A stretch of 32,643 bases of DNA. Source: Hyphomicrobiaceae bacterium. Its GTDB lineage: Bacteria > Pseudomonadota > Alphaproteobacteria > Rhizobiales > Hyphomicrobiaceae. A model generated the notes under the pieces. It was not told where the DNA came from. It ran no database searches and was given only the letters and a program-made list of their open reading frames with translations. The stretch is taken from the NCBI GenBank assembly GCA_020638035.1, contig JACKJI010000023.1:1-32643 (forward strand). The letters run 5' to 3'. The position numbers and the translations under genes were made by a program. Numbering within the stretch: the first letter of the stretch is position 1; each line of letters opens with the position of its first letter. Shown one piece after another: positions 8,218 to 17,467 of this stretch.

Positions 8218-8384
8218 GCTCCAGTTCCATTGCCGTGAAATGATCTTGTGAACGGAGCTGAAGCACTGTGCATGCCAGGAGGTCGCCGAAACGCGCTGTT
8301 GGCGTACCGGCGTGCCGTTAAAGTCGAATGGTGGTTAATGTGTTGGGCGCTTCCGACAACGCTGTAGCGTGCGGTGACATGGAG

Positions 8385-9524
8385 TCAGCACGTTAGAACT
8401 GTTCGGTAGAAGTCGAGAACGTCACTTGTCATCCTGGCGATGGTAAAGCGGTCGGCGATTACCAGGCGCAAGCTCTGCGCTTCCGCCGCGGCGCTCGATC
8501 GGTCATCGATATGCCGCCGCATCGCTGCCGCGAGTGCGGTCGTGTCCTCGCTCGGGATGAGGGGCACGCCGCTATCCCTGGTGATTTCGGGAATGCCACC
8601 CACAGCCGTGGCGATCATGGGCAATGCCGCAGCACCGGCTTCCAGAACGACATAGGGAAAGCTCTCCGCACGCGATGGCATAACCAGCGAGCGGCCGAGC
8701 GCAAAGGCCTGCCGCGCCGGCATCGCGCCAGGAAACCGAACGCGGTCCGCGAGCCCGAGTTGGTCGGCCTGCGCCTTGAACGTTGCTGCGTCTGGGCCAT
8801 CACCGACGACGACTGCCGTGGCGGGGCCTTGAGGCGTTAACAGGGCGAGTGCGTCCAGTAATAGGTCGACGCCCTTGAGGTGGCGCAACTCGCCGACGAA
8901 CACGAAATCTGCGGCGTCTGGACGAGGCGAGACCGGTATCAGCTCTTCGGGTCCGATTCCATTGGGGATGATACGGGTTGCGGGTGACACCCGCGGCGCC
9001 ACGTTCTGCGCATAGATCTGTGCCGAGTGGGCGCTCTCGAAAATAAGTCCGTCGGTCTTGCCGGCGAGGTGCCGCTCGAGCGCCATGAAGATGCGGCCTT
9101 TGAGCGAGCTTGGTGCATAGTGCAGGGAGCCCCCGTGTGGCGTGTAGACTGCCGCGATCGAGGAGCCCTCGCGCTTCAGTCCAGCTGCCGCGAGGCGTGC
9201 ATAGGCGCCACCTTTTGCGCCGTGTCCATGCAACACGTGGGTGCCTCGGCTCTGTGCCCACGATCGCACGGCCCTGGTCGCGGTGATGTCGCGTGCATCG
9301 ATCTCTCGCGCCATGGGTATGCGCTGAAGACCAAGCGCCAGCGCGTCGGCCAGCGCTGCAAGGCGCGCTTCGGTGAGCCTATCAGAGGTTTGCGAACAGC
9401 AGATAACGCCGACGCGATGACCAGCGGCACTCTGTGCGCGCGCCAGATCGGCAACGTGCCGGAAGAGTCCGCCGACAGGTGCGCGCAGGACATGCAGAAT
9501 ATTGAGGTGCGGCGCAGTGGTCAC
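8385..9524 (-). CDS. Family 4 glycosyltransferase
   Basis: This 379-residue cytoplasmic or membrane-associated enzyme adds a sugar to the growing lipid-linked unit. It has the GT-B fold typical of GT4. The N-terminal glycine-rich loop LRAPVGGLFRHV lies at residues 13-24, VLHGHGAKGG near 95, FVGELRHLKGVDLLLDAL near 210, and the C-terminal nucleotide-sugar site PSRAESFPYVVLEAGAAALP contains the E-x7-E motif. The start is a GTG at 9524, 52 bases after the export lipoprotein gene and on the same strand, so the genes are probably one transcript. Donor and acceptor sugars are unknown. Confidence 0.9.
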   Translation of the reverse strand: MTTAPHLNILHVLRAPVGGLFRHVADLARAQSAAGHRVGVICCSQTSDRLTEARLAALADALALGLQRIPMAREIDARDITATRAVRSWAQSRGTHVLHGHGAKGGAYARLAAAGLKREGSSIAAVYTPHGGSLHYAPSSLKGRIFMALERHLAGKTDGLIFESAHSAQIYAQNVAPRVSPATRIIPNGIGPEELIPVSPRPDAADFVFVGELRHLKGVDLLLDALALLTPQGPATAVVVGDGPDAATFKAQADQLGLADRVRFPGAMPARQAFALGRSLVMPSRAESFPYVVLEAGAAALPMIATAVGGIPEITRDSGVPLIPSEDTTALAAAMRRHIDDRSSAAAEAQSLRLVIADRFTIARMTSDVLDFYRTVLTC

Positions 9525-9576
9525 GTGGCTTCAGGTCTCCGGGCGGCGAGAGCGGGTGCCGTAGACCTGGCCCGGC

Positions 9577-10299
9577 TCACAGGAACCGTTCGTAGACGAA
9601 AATGGTATCGCCGGGCTTTACAACATAGTCCGATGGTGCCTCGACCTGCTCGACATAGCCGTTGACGCGCCGCGTGATGCGGAAGGTTCTGTCGCTAGCC
9701 CGTTCCGTGTAGCCGCCCGCGATTGCGATCGCCGTCTGCACGGTCATGCCAGAGACATACGGGTATTGGCCGGAGTTGCGTACCTCGCCGAGAATGAAGA
9801 ACGGCCGGTTCTGTTGAACGTCGACGGTCACCTGTGGATTGCGCACATACTCGGCGCCGAGACGCCGGCGGATCACGCCTTCCAGATCGAACGTCGAAAG
9901 GCCACGGGCCTTGACTGCGCCGATCAACGGCACCGTTATCATGCCGCCGTGGTCCACGGTGTAGATGCGCGACAGGTTGGGCTGGCCGTAGACAAACACT
10001 CTGAGCCGGTCGCCGCTGTCGAGAAGATACGGTCCATCGCTATCAGCGACGGCCTGCGGCCCCGGCGGCAGCATCGGCGGGTTGGCCGGCTCGCCTGTGG
10101 TTGAGTGCTCTGCCACGGTGACGATGGGGGCAGCAATGGGTTGGGGATATCCGTTCTCAATCGGGGCAGGGGCTTGTGCAACCACGGCCGGGGCGCCGCC
10201 GAAGATGGCGCCGTCAGCATTGAACAGATCCTGGTCATGCGCGCATCCGGCGACCGTGAAAGCAGCCAGAAGGGACAAGGCGACGCAACGGACACACAT
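9577..10299 (-). CDS. Polysaccharide export lipoprotein (Wza-like)
   Basis: From ATG 10299 the 240-residue product begins with a lipoprotein signal peptide (MCVRCVALSLLAAFTVAGC) whose lipobox V-A-G-C makes Cys19 the lipidated residue. A short Pro/Ala-rich linker leads to a polysaccharide-export domain (SGDRLRVFVYGQPNLS at about residues 97-112, then VPLIGAVKARGLS) and an SLBB-type domain (FFILGEVRNSGQYPYVSGMTV). These proteins form the outer-membrane channel for capsule or exopolysaccharide. It is shorter than E. coli Wza and seems to lack a long C-terminal membrane segment, which suggests a small-type exporter. A frame reaching 10338 would add 13 residues before the signal peptide, so 10299 is preferred. 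It is divergent from the co-polymerase gene. Confidence 0.9.
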   Translation of the reverse strand: MCVRCVALSLLAAFTVAGCAHDQDLFNADGAIFGGAPAVVAQAPAPIENGYPQPIAAPIVTVAEHSTTGEPANPPMLPPGPQAVADSDGPYLLDSGDRLRVFVYGQPNLSRIYTVDHGGMITVPLIGAVKARGLSTFDLEGVIRRRLGAEYVRNPQVTVDVQQNRPFFILGEVRNSGQYPYVSGMTVQTAIAIAGGYTERASDRTFRITRRVNGYVEQVEAPSDYVVKPGDTIFVYERFL

Positions 10300-10384
10300 G
10301 AGTGCGACCCCTTCGATGGGTTGGACAATCGGACCCATCTAACGGCCGCAAGGTTAAGAAAGGCTGATTATGAGCCTATTTTTA

Positions 10385-10396
10385 GGACGGTCGTCC
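10385..10396. promoter_or_regulatory. Short palindrome between divergent export genes
   Basis: GGACG-GT-CGTCC lies in the 168-base divergent region between the export lipoprotein (start 10299) and the co-polymerase (start about 10468). Its place makes it a candidate operator controlling both directions, but 12-base palindromes also occur by chance. No -35/-10 pair is clear beside it. Confidence 0.25.
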
Positions 10397-10467
10397 CTCT
10401 TAATGAAATGCTTACTCGCAGGCGCTCTAATTCGGGACAACGGTTAATATCTCTTGCGAGCGGATTC

Positions 10468-12705
10468 ATGCGCGGCACGACCCACGCTTCACCTGACGAT
10501 ATCGATATCACGGGCATCTGGGGATCAATCCGCCGCAGCCTGAAGTTGCTTGTCCTGGCGAGCCTGTTGACGGGCGGTCTCACCTTTGCGGTGCTTTCGT
10601 TGATGGCGCCGCGGTTCACGTCGGAGGCGCAGCTCACCGTTGCTGCAAAGAGCGCGGCAAACCCGTTCACGGACGGCAAGGACAGCTCGCGTGGGCCGGA
10701 TAGCGTCAATATCCTCGTTGATCCCGCCGCGGTGAACACGCACGTGCGCGCCTTGAAATCGCCAGACCTCGCGCGCCGCGTCGCCGAGGAGTTGAAGCTT
10801 GGCGATCTCGTTGAATTCAACAGCGCTCTGGGCAGTGCCGACAAGGTCGACGCGTTGTTGCGGGCGCTCGGCCTGTCCGGGCCGCGCCCGGGCGAAAGCG
10901 AGCAGGACCGTGTGCTTGTGGGGTTCTTCAAGGGCCTCGATGTCTATGCGGCCAAGGAAAGCCGCTTTATCGGCGTGCGCTTCACCTCCTCGGATAGCGA
11001 ACTGGCTGCCGAGATCGCCAATCGCATCGTCAATGGGTACCGCGCTTCGCTGGCCGAGCAGACTGTCGATGAGATCGGCGAGGTCCAGAAGGTCGTAGAG
11101 GACAAGATCCAGCGCCTTTCCAAAGAGGTTTCGGAGGCCGACGTCGCCGTTGAGAATTTCAAGAGCGAGCATGATCTGTTCAGGGGTGGGCAATCCAAGG
11201 TGGCGCTGCCGGAGCAGCAGCTCGGCGAGCTGACAGCGGAGCTGACCCGTGCAAAAGCGGCGCGCAGCGAGATAGAGGCCCGCGCCCGCGCCGCGCGCGA
11301 CATGATGAAATCGGGCAGTGCGGATGCGCTGCCTGACGCACAGAAGTCGCCACTCATCCAGGCACTCGTGCAGCAACGCGTGCGTCTGGAGCGCGAAATC
11401 TCGGAGCTGTCTGCGACGTTGCTTCCGGCGCATCCGCGCATGCGCCAGCTCGGCGCCGATCTTGATGGTCTCAAGAAGCAGCTGGGCAGCGAGATCTCCA
11501 AGCTGGTCGACAGCCTGGAGCGCGAGGCGAAGGTGGCGGCCTTGCGCGAGGAATCCATTACACGGAGCCTTGATGAGGTGAAGTCGGAGGAATCCAAGCG
11601 CTCGGGGGGGCGCGTCGAACTGCGTCGTCTGGAGGATGTCGCCAAGTCGAAGCAGGACGAGCTGAAGCGAGCGCTGAAGGATCTCGAGGAAGCCAAGCTC
11701 AAGACCCGCACCCGCATCGTGCCGATCGAGGTCAAGATCCTCTCCAAGGCAGTGCCGTCGAGCGTGCCGGTTTTTCCCAAGAAGGGTCCGATGGCTGGTC
11801 TTGTTGCCATGGCAACGCTTCTGTTTGGCATCGCCTGGGTGGTCACGCGTTCCCTTCTTTCGGGTGCGCGCGCTCATTCCGGTGGATCGCATCCCATGCG
11901 CCGTGTCGATGATCACTCTAAGGCGGCAGCTTCTGGAGGCGCCGCCGCAGCGGTCGGACCATTGTCTTCCGCGTCAGTGCATCGGCAACCGGCAATTGAT
12001 CTTTCATCTACAGCCGAGGCGACGGAGGTTGGTGCCGAGAGCGGTGGCATCGTGGAGGTCGCCTCGATCGCCAAACTGGCAAGGCACGTCCGCTCCAGAG
12101 CCTCGCGGACAGGCGGATTCCGAACGCTCGTGACCTCCGCTTCGAACACCATCGATCCCAGCGTTGAAGGTCTTGCTCTCGCCGAGGCTTTGGCGCGCGA
12201 GGGCCAACAGACGATCGTCATCGACTGGAGCGTCGACGAGCAGGGCTTCAGCCAGCGTATTGGCTTGTCGGCTGTTCCCGGCTTCAACGATTTGGCACGT
12301 GGTGAGGCGAGCTTCGAGGATGTGATTCGCTCGCTACCGGACGGAGCCGTGCATATCGTGCCGGCAGGCGTGGGGCTCGGTGCCCCGGTCGAGGTGGCAC
12401 TCGACTGCGAGAAGTTGAACCTTCTGCTCGACGCCCTCGACGAGGCCTACCAGCAGATCGTCGTCGTGGCCAAACCTGGCGATGCCCGGGCGCTGTTCGA
12501 GGCCATTCAGGGTCGCTTCGATGCGGGCGTGACGGTCGCTGCTGCGGGCGGTGGTGCTCCGACATTAAAGGATCCGCCTGGAACGTTCCTCGGCTTCGAG
12601 GTGACCGAGATCGCGCTTGTGCGCTTCACCCGCACGGGCGAGATGCAGCACGGCCAGCGCGTCGTGCGGCGCGGCCTGCCGGCCGGGACGGAGATCCGTA
12701 TCTGA
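10468..12705 (+). CDS. Wzc-like polysaccharide co-polymerase with degenerate BY-kinase domain
   Basis: This 745-residue inner-membrane protein has a Wzz-type chain-length domain: first membrane helix at about residues 27-47, then MAPRFTSEAQLTV, long coiled-coil helices over roughly 190-430, and a second membrane helix near 440-462. A cytoplasmic domain follows that looks like a bacterial tyrosine kinase (FRTLVTSAS at 551, TIVIDW near 582, SVDEQGFSQRIGL, then IVPAG). However, the Walker A position reads SASNTIDPSVEG and lacks the GK[S/T] needed for ATP, and the C-terminus (GLPAGTEIRI) has no tyrosine cluster. It therefore probably sets chain length and spans the envelope without kinase activity. 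The start is uncertain: ATG 10408 is an in-frame alternative adding 20 residues. It is divergent from the export lipoprotein. Confidence 0.85.
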   Translation: MRGTTHASPDDIDITGIWGSIRRSLKLLVLASLLTGGLTFAVLSLMAPRFTSEAQLTVAAKSAANPFTDGKDSSRGPDSVNILVDPAAVNTHVRALKSPDLARRVAEELKLGDLVEFNSALGSADKVDALLRALGLSGPRPGESEQDRVLVGFFKGLDVYAAKESRFIGVRFTSSDSELAAEIANRIVNGYRASLAEQTVDEIGEVQKVVEDKIQRLSKEVSEADVAVENFKSEHDLFRGGQSKVALPEQQLGELTAELTRAKAARSEIEARARAARDMMKSGSADALPDAQKSPLIQALVQQRVRLEREISELSATLLPAHPRMRQLGADLDGLKKQLGSEISKLVDSLEREAKVAALREESITRSLDEVKSEESKRSGGRVELRRLEDVAKSKQDELKRALKDLEEAKLKTRTRIVPIEVKILSKAVPSSVPVFPKKGPMAGLVAMATLLFGIAWVVTRSLLSGARAHSGGSHPMRRVDDHSKAAASGGAAAAVGPLSSASVHRQPAIDLSSTAEATEVGAESGGIVEVASIAKLARHVRSRASRTGGFRTLVTSASNTIDPSVEGLALAEALAREGQQTIVIDWSVDEQGFSQRIGLSAVPGFNDLARGEASFEDVIRSLPDGAVHIVPAGVGLGAPVEVALDCEKLNLLLDALDEAYQQIVVVAKPGDARALFEAIQGRFDAGVTVAAAGGGAPTLKDPPGTFLGFEVTEIALVRFTRTGEMQHGQRVVRRGLPAGTEIRI

Positions 12706-12906
12706 GTGCTCTTACGCTTACCCGTTCTGGCAGTGCCACATTGGATGATGTGGGTCGTAGTTGCGCGGGTGGGCGGGCGCCTGCTTGATGTGCCCGTTAA
12801 CGATGTCAGAGCGGGGCGCCGGCAACGCCAGGAAAACAGCACGGGGATTGCATAGTTTGTCCGAGTTGGGCCCGCCCGGGTTAATCCAGTTGGACAAGAA
12901 CTCCCC

Positions 12907-13977
12907 ATGAGTCGACACGCGACCCCATTTCTGAAGGCCGCCTTGTCTGCCCTGTATTATTCCGGGGCAGGTGGAATTGCAGCCCCGTTCACCCGTGGCG
13001 ACGGGGTGATCTTCATGCTTCACCGCGTGACGCCGGAGCCGGTCCGTCCCTTCGAGCCCAATCGCATTCTCAAGGTCACGCCAGAATTTCTCGATGCCGT
13101 GCTGAGCCAGGTGATCGAGGCCGGCTATGACCTGCTGTCGCTCGACGATGTTCCCGATCGCATTGCTGCTGGCAAGGCTGAACGTCCTTTTGCCTGTTTC
13201 ACCCTCGATGACGGTTATCGCGACAACAGCGAGCATGCGTTTCCCGTATTCAAACGCTACGCCGCCCCGTTCACGGTCTATGTGCCCGCCGACTATATGG
13301 ATGGAAGGGGCGACCTGTGGTGGTTGATGCTGGAGCGCGTCATCGATCAGTCGAGTACCGTCACAGTCGATATGGATGGTGCAGAGCGAACGTTCCTCAC
13401 CGATACCGTTTCAGCCAAGGACCATGCCTATCGGGAGATCTACTGGTGGCTGCGCACCATTTCCGAGTTCGAAGCCCGCGCGGTGGTGGCTCGCCTTGCC
13501 GCCGGTTTTGGTCTTGATGGCGATGCGCTTTGCGCCGAAATGATGATGAACTGGGACGAGGTCCGCGCCCTTGCCGCCGATCCGCTCGTCACCATCGGTG
13601 CCCACACCTGTCGTCACATGTCGTTGGCAAAGCTCGATGCTGATACCGCGCGCCACGAGATCTCCGCTTCCGTCGCGCGCGTCGAGCAGGAGTTGGGTCG
13701 GCCCTGCCGCCACTTCAGCTATCCGTACGGCTGCCGCAACAGTGCCGGCATCCGGGAATTCGAGATGGTGCGCGAACTCGGCCTTCACACTGCGGTGACC
13801 ACACGCAAGGGTCAGATTGACTCTCACGTGCACGAAGACCGTTTGACCGAGTTGCCGCGCCTGTCGCTCAACGGCGACTACCAGGACCCACGCTACGTCA
13901 AGGTGATGATGTCAGGCATGCCGTTCCGGCTGTGGAACGCCTTGGGGCGCATGACGGGAACGGTAGAGGCGAGATGA
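12907..13977 (+). CDS. Polysaccharide deacetylase (NodB homology domain)
   Basis: The 356-residue product carries a NodB domain. Motif 1 is TLDDG at residues 99-103, with the catalytic and metal Asp pair at 101-102. Motif 2 is H-T-C-R-H with His233 and His237 as metal ligands. Motif 3 is the FSYPYG stretch near 274. Such enzymes remove N- or O-acetyl groups from polysaccharides. No clear signal peptide is visible; the N-terminal LSALYYSGAGGIAAPF segment is only mildly hydrophobic, so location is uncertain. It lies 201 bases after the co-polymerase on the same strand and probably modifies the polymer of this locus. The ribosome site before the ATG is weak. The 12706-12906 gap holds a weak hairpin at 12736-12753 and nothing else convincing. 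Confidence 0.9.
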   Translation: MSRHATPFLKAALSALYYSGAGGIAAPFTRGDGVIFMLHRVTPEPVRPFEPNRILKVTPEFLDAVLSQVIEAGYDLLSLDDVPDRIAAGKAERPFACFTLDDGYRDNSEHAFPVFKRYAAPFTVYVPADYMDGRGDLWWLMLERVIDQSSTVTVDMDGAERTFLTDTVSAKDHAYREIYWWLRTISEFEARAVVARLAAGFGLDGDALCAEMMMNWDEVRALAADPLVTIGAHTCRHMSLAKLDADTARHEISASVARVEQELGRPCRHFSYPYGCRNSAGIREFEMVRELGLHTAVTTRKGQIDSHVHEDRLTELPRLSLNGDYQDPRYVKVMMSGMPFRLWNALGRMTGTVEAR

Positions 13978-14038
13978 CGGCCGCAAGGCGCTGACGTGCG
14001 GTCCGGGTGCGGACGCGGAGCCAGGGCTTTCGAGGCGC

Positions 14039-14263
14039 CTAATTTTTGCTTGCCGTTGATCCGCCTCGCGACATCCAGCTGATGATCGCGCCGGCCGGCA
14101 GCACCCACAGCAGGCCCGCGACGACGTAGTAGACGAGTTCGGCAAACTTTGAGGCCTGGTTGACCTGGAGCACGATGGCCACCGCCATGGCGAGCAGCGC
14201 ATAGACGCCGAGGAAGATCATCAGCAGCGCGGTGCCGATCAGCTTGCGGGTGCGGATGGTCAT
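14039..14263 (-). CDS. DUF2842 small membrane protein
   Basis: From ATG 14263 (GGAG upstream) this is a 74-residue protein with an N-terminal RTRKLIG box followed by two membrane helices (about residues 9-32 and 41-63) joined by a short loop. The YVVAGLLWVLPAG block in the second helix is typical of DUF2842, a family found almost only in alphaproteobacteria and with no known function. A longer frame reaches 14326 but the family starts at the RTRKLIG box. It is divergent from the heme A synthase gene. Confidence 0.85.
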   Translation of the reverse strand: MTIRTRKLIGTALLMIFLGVYALLAMAVAIVLQVNQASKFAELVYYVVAGLLWVLPAGAIISWMSRGGSTASKN

Positions 14264-14442
14264 GGTAAGGCTCCGGTTCCGGCTGGAGGCGTGGGTTTTG
14301 CGCCGGGGTTCGGCACAGTTTCCCATTTAGGGGTGCGTCCCGACCCGAACGGTGGCGCGGGTTGCCGCAGGTGCACCCATTGATCAACCGGTCCCCGCCC
14401 ATTAATCAGACAGCTCCGGCAAGCACAAGGACAAGCTCGGCC

Positions 14443-15537
14443 ATGGCATTTTCCTCCAGCGTGAGCGCGGCCCGCGCCGCCTCCGGTCAGACCGATCGCG
14501 ATGTTGCCCGTCCGCTGCGTCTGTGGCTCTATGCCGTGGCAATCCTGGTCCTGGCCATGATCGTCGTCGGTGGTGCGACACGGCTTACCGATTCCGGTCT
14601 TTCAATTACCGAGTGGCAACCCATCATCGGCGCCATTCCGCCACTGAGTGATGCCCACTGGAACGAGGCGTTCGACAAGTACAAGCAGATCCCCGAGTAC
14701 CATCAGGTCAACAAGGGCATGTCGCTGGAGGCGTTCAAGGCCATCTACTGGTGGGAATGGTCGCACCGGTTCCTTGGTCGCTTCATCGGCGTGGCGTTCG
14801 CCATTCCTCTTTTCGTGTTCTGGTTGCTCGGCCGCATTCCACGCGGGTTTGCCCACAAGCTGCTGGGTGTCCTGGCGCTGGGCGGCCTGCAGGGCGCGAT
14901 CGGCTGGTACATGGTGAAATCGGGCCTCGTCGACAGGGTCGACGTCAGCCACTACCGGCTCGCGTTGCATCTGGGTACAGCGTTCCTGATCCTGGGCCTG
15001 CTCGTCTGGCTCGCCGAGGAGCTGCGCCCTGCCGATGACAGCATCCGGCTGGAGACGGTTGCCGTCTCGCACGTGATGCTGGCTCGGGCTCTGGTGTTTC
15101 TGCTGTTCTTGCAGGTGGTGCTGGGTGCGCTGGTCGCGGGGTTGAAGGCGGGCCTCACCTACAACACGTGGCCACTGATGGACGGCCGCTTCATACCCGA
15201 CGGTCTCCTGACGCTGTCACCGTGGTGGCTCAACGTGTTCGAGAACGTGACGACGGTGCAGTTCGATCACCGCATGGTCGCCTATGCGGTGTTTCTGCTG
15301 GCACTGTGGCATCTGGTGCAAATGAAGGGCAGTGACGATGGCCGGGTGATTGTCTCATCGACGCTGCTGCTGGCCGCGATCGCAGCACAAATCGGTCTCG
15401 GCATCCGCACCTTGCTGCTGGCGGAAGGGGAGATCCCGATTGGTCTGGGGCTTGCCCACCAGGGTGGTGCCGCTGTTGTGTTCGCCATATCTGTCTGGCA
15501 TCTGCACCGCATCAGCCGCTCACCCGCCCGCCATTGA
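14443..15537 (+). CDS. ctaA: Heme A synthase (COX15/CtaA family)
   Basis: This inner-membrane enzyme oxidises the C8 methyl of heme O to a formyl group, giving heme A for aa3-type cytochrome oxidase. From ATG 14443 the product has 364 residues and about eight membrane helices. The heme-ligand histidines sit in the expected blocks: WWEWSHRFLGR near 105, VSHYRLALHLG near 168, QFDHRMVAY near 274 and LAHQGGAAVVF near 337. The first helix with the VVGGATRLTDSGLSITEW signature is diagnostic of the COX15-type (type 2) enzymes of alphaproteobacteria and mitochondria. An upstream in-frame TTG at 14362 would add 27 polar residues, which seems unlikely. Confidence 0.95.
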   Translation: MAFSSSVSAARAASGQTDRDVARPLRLWLYAVAILVLAMIVVGGATRLTDSGLSITEWQPIIGAIPPLSDAHWNEAFDKYKQIPEYHQVNKGMSLEAFKAIYWWEWSHRFLGRFIGVAFAIPLFVFWLLGRIPRGFAHKLLGVLALGGLQGAIGWYMVKSGLVDRVDVSHYRLALHLGTAFLILGLLVWLAEELRPADDSIRLETVAVSHVMLARALVFLLFLQVVLGALVAGLKAGLTYNTWPLMDGRFIPDGLLTLSPWWLNVFENVTTVQFDHRMVAYAVFLLALWHLVQMKGSDDGRVIVSSTLLLAAIAAQIGLGIRTLLLAEGEIPIGLGLAHQGGAAVVFAISVWHLHRISRSPARH

Positions 15538-15605
15538 GGCGCCGCGCGAAGTGGCCGCGCACGGGGCTCCGGCGATACAACGGTGCGCTCTCAGTCGTGG
15601 CGCCG

Positions 15606-16565
15606 TCAGCGATCAAGGCCGAGCATGAGGCGGATGTTCTGCACCGCCGCACCTGAGGCGCCCTTGCCGAGGTTGTCGAGCCGCGCGACGAGCACGGCCT
15701 GGTGGTGTGCCTCGTTGCTGAATACGGCCAGCTGCATCTGGTCTGTGCCGTTCAGGTCCTCGATGCCGATGCGCCCCTTGAACGGCTCTGCCTCGACGAC
15801 GCTGACCAGCTTGGCGCCGTTGTAGTGCGCACCGAGCGCCGCCTTCAGGTCGCCAGCCTTCGGCTTGCCGGGCAGCGTGTCGAGGTGCAGGGGCACCGAC
15901 ACCAGCATGCCCTGGCGGAAGTTGCCGACAGATGGCACGAAGATCGGACGCTTTGACAGCCGCGAATACGCGTGAAGTTCAGGCACATGCTTATGTTCCA
16001 GCCCCAGGCCATAGAGCTCGAACACAGGTGCAGTCCGCGTGACCTCGTAGGATTCGATCATCGACTTGCCGCCGCCCGAGTAGCCCGATACCGCATTGAC
16101 GGTGATGGGATAGTCGGCAGGGATCAGGCCTGCGTCGACGAGCGGCCGGATCAGCGCAATGGCGCCGGTCGGATAGCAGCCGGGATTGGCGACGCGCCTT
16201 GACTGCGCGATCAGCTTGGCCTGCGCCGTGTCGAGTTCGGCAAAGCCATAGACCCACCCCTGCGCGACGCGGTGCGCCGTCGATGCGTCGACAATGCGGG
16301 GCGCGTCTTCGCCAAGCCCATCGGCAAGCGCAACCGCTTCCCTGGCAGCGTCGTCAGGCAGGCACAGCACGACGAGGTCGACCGAGCGCATCAGATCTGC
16401 GCGGGCCGCCGGATCCTTGCGCCGCTCCGGATCGATGGAGCGCACCGCGATGTCTGTGGCGCCAGCCAGCCGCTCGCGGATCTCAAGGCCAGTCGTGCCA
16501 GCTTCGCCGTCGATGAATACGGTTGGCGTGGCGGCGTTCGTCAGTCTCGGCTTGGTGGTTGCCAT
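15606..16565 (-). CDS. argC: N-acetyl-gamma-glutamyl-phosphate reductase
   Basis: This is the third step of arginine synthesis: NADPH-dependent reduction of N-acetylglutamyl phosphate to the semialdehyde. The 319-residue length and the FIDGEAGTTGLEIRERL nucleotide-binding loop near residue 17 identify the shorter, type 2 ArgC. The active-site cysteine is in VANPGCYPTGAIALIRPL near residue 140, and the SGYSGGGKSMIE block near 180 carries further signature residues. It is convergent with ctaA, and 13 bases separate its ATG from the stop of the TerC gene on the same strand, so the two are likely one transcript. In many relatives argC directly follows rpsI; here TerC lies between. Confidence 0.95.
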   Translation of the reverse strand: MATTKPRLTNAATPTVFIDGEAGTTGLEIRERLAGATDIAVRSIDPERRKDPAARADLMRSVDLVVLCLPDDAAREAVALADGLGEDAPRIVDASTAHRVAQGWVYGFAELDTAQAKLIAQSRRVANPGCYPTGAIALIRPLVDAGLIPADYPITVNAVSGYSGGGKSMIESYEVTRTAPVFELYGLGLEHKHVPELHAYSRLSKRPIFVPSVGNFRQGMLVSVPLHLDTLPGKPKAGDLKAALGAHYNGAKLVSVVEAEPFKGRIGIEDLNGTDQMQLAVFSNEAHHQAVLVARLDNLGKGASGAAVQNIRLMLGLDR

Positions 16566-16578
16566 GGCTCACGCCTCG

Positions 16579-17343
16579 TCACTGTGCGCCGGGGCCGAGC
16601 CCGAGGCGATGTTTGATTCCTTCCCAGATCGTCTCCGAGCAGCCAACCCCCCAGGCCTGGCAGGCGATCTGATGGCTGTCACGATAGATCATGTCGAGGG
16701 CGACGTAGAGAATGATGAAAAGGCCGAGCCACGCGATCCAGGGATAACGCTGCAGCAGCTTGGCTATGTAAGTCGAGGCGACCGCCATCAGGACGATGGC
16801 GACGGCGAGACCGATCACGAGCACCAGCGCCGATTCGCCAGCCGCGCCGGCAACAGCCAGCACGTTGTCGAGCGACATCGACAGGTCGGCGAGGATGATG
16901 GTCCACAAGGCCGACCAGAAGGTGGCGTTGGCCTTGCTGTCATCTGTGCTCGCGAGAGAGCCTTCGATCACATCGATCGAGTGTTCGTCGCCGTCGACGA
17001 TCTGCCGGTACATCTTCCAGCACACGAACAACAGGAGCAGGCCGCCGGCAAGCGTCAGGCCGATCACCTGCAGCATCTGCTGTGCGACGCCAGAGAACAA
17101 GATGCGCAACACCACGGCGCCGGCAATGCCCCAGAAGATGACTTTCGCGCGCATGGCCTTGGGCACGCGCGAGGCCGCCATGCCGACGACGATGGCATTG
17201 TCGCCGGCGAGCGTGAGGTCGATGATAAGGATGTTGACGAGCGCAACCCAATGCGTCTGCCACCAGGTGGGCGAGAATGCGTGCCCGATCTCGGTCATCA
17301 CGTCCGACATCATGCTGGCGGCGCTGAAAGCAAGAGTTTCCAT
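16579..17343 (-). CDS. TerC/YjbE-family integral membrane protein
   Basis: From ATG 17343 the product has 254 residues with about seven membrane helices. It has the TerC family landmarks: paired acidic blocks LIIDLTLAGDNAIVVGMA near residue 28 and ILADLSMSLDNVLAVAGAA near 140, each with a membrane-buried Asp-Asn pair thought to handle metal ions. Relatives are linked to manganese efflux and tellurite resistance; the real substrate here is unknown. A frame open to 17598 runs over the rpsI end and the terminator, so the shorter start is right. It is placed between rpsI and argC, transcribed with argC. Confidence 0.9.
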   Translation of the reverse strand: METLAFSAASMMSDVMTEIGHAFSPTWWQTHWVALVNILIIDLTLAGDNAIVVGMAASRVPKAMRAKVIFWGIAGAVVLRILFSGVAQQMLQVIGLTLAGGLLLLFVCWKMYRQIVDGDEHSIDVIEGSLASTDDSKANATFWSALWTIILADLSMSLDNVLAVAGAAGESALVLVIGLAVAIVLMAVASTYIAKLLQRYPWIAWLGLFIILYVALDMIYRDSHQIACQAWGVGCSETIWEGIKHRLGLGPGAQ

Positions 17344-17467
17344 CGCGATGCCCGGGCCAGGTGGCCCTCTCCCCGTTTGCTGCGCAGATCTCGTGCACAG
17401 GAGCCTGATTTGGACGCTATGTGGCACCGCCACCGGGAACCGACAAGATCCCTGGCCGGTGAAACAG

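Noticed and set aside
10300..10467. TTAA-containing sites as CtrA boxes in the divergent promoter
   Set aside because: None of the TTAA pairs has the seven-base spacing needed for a full CtrA site.
12857..12897. TTGTCC and GGACAA arms before the deacetylase gene as a hairpin
   Set aside because: The arms are only six bases and the loop is 29 bases, which is expected by chance in this sequence.
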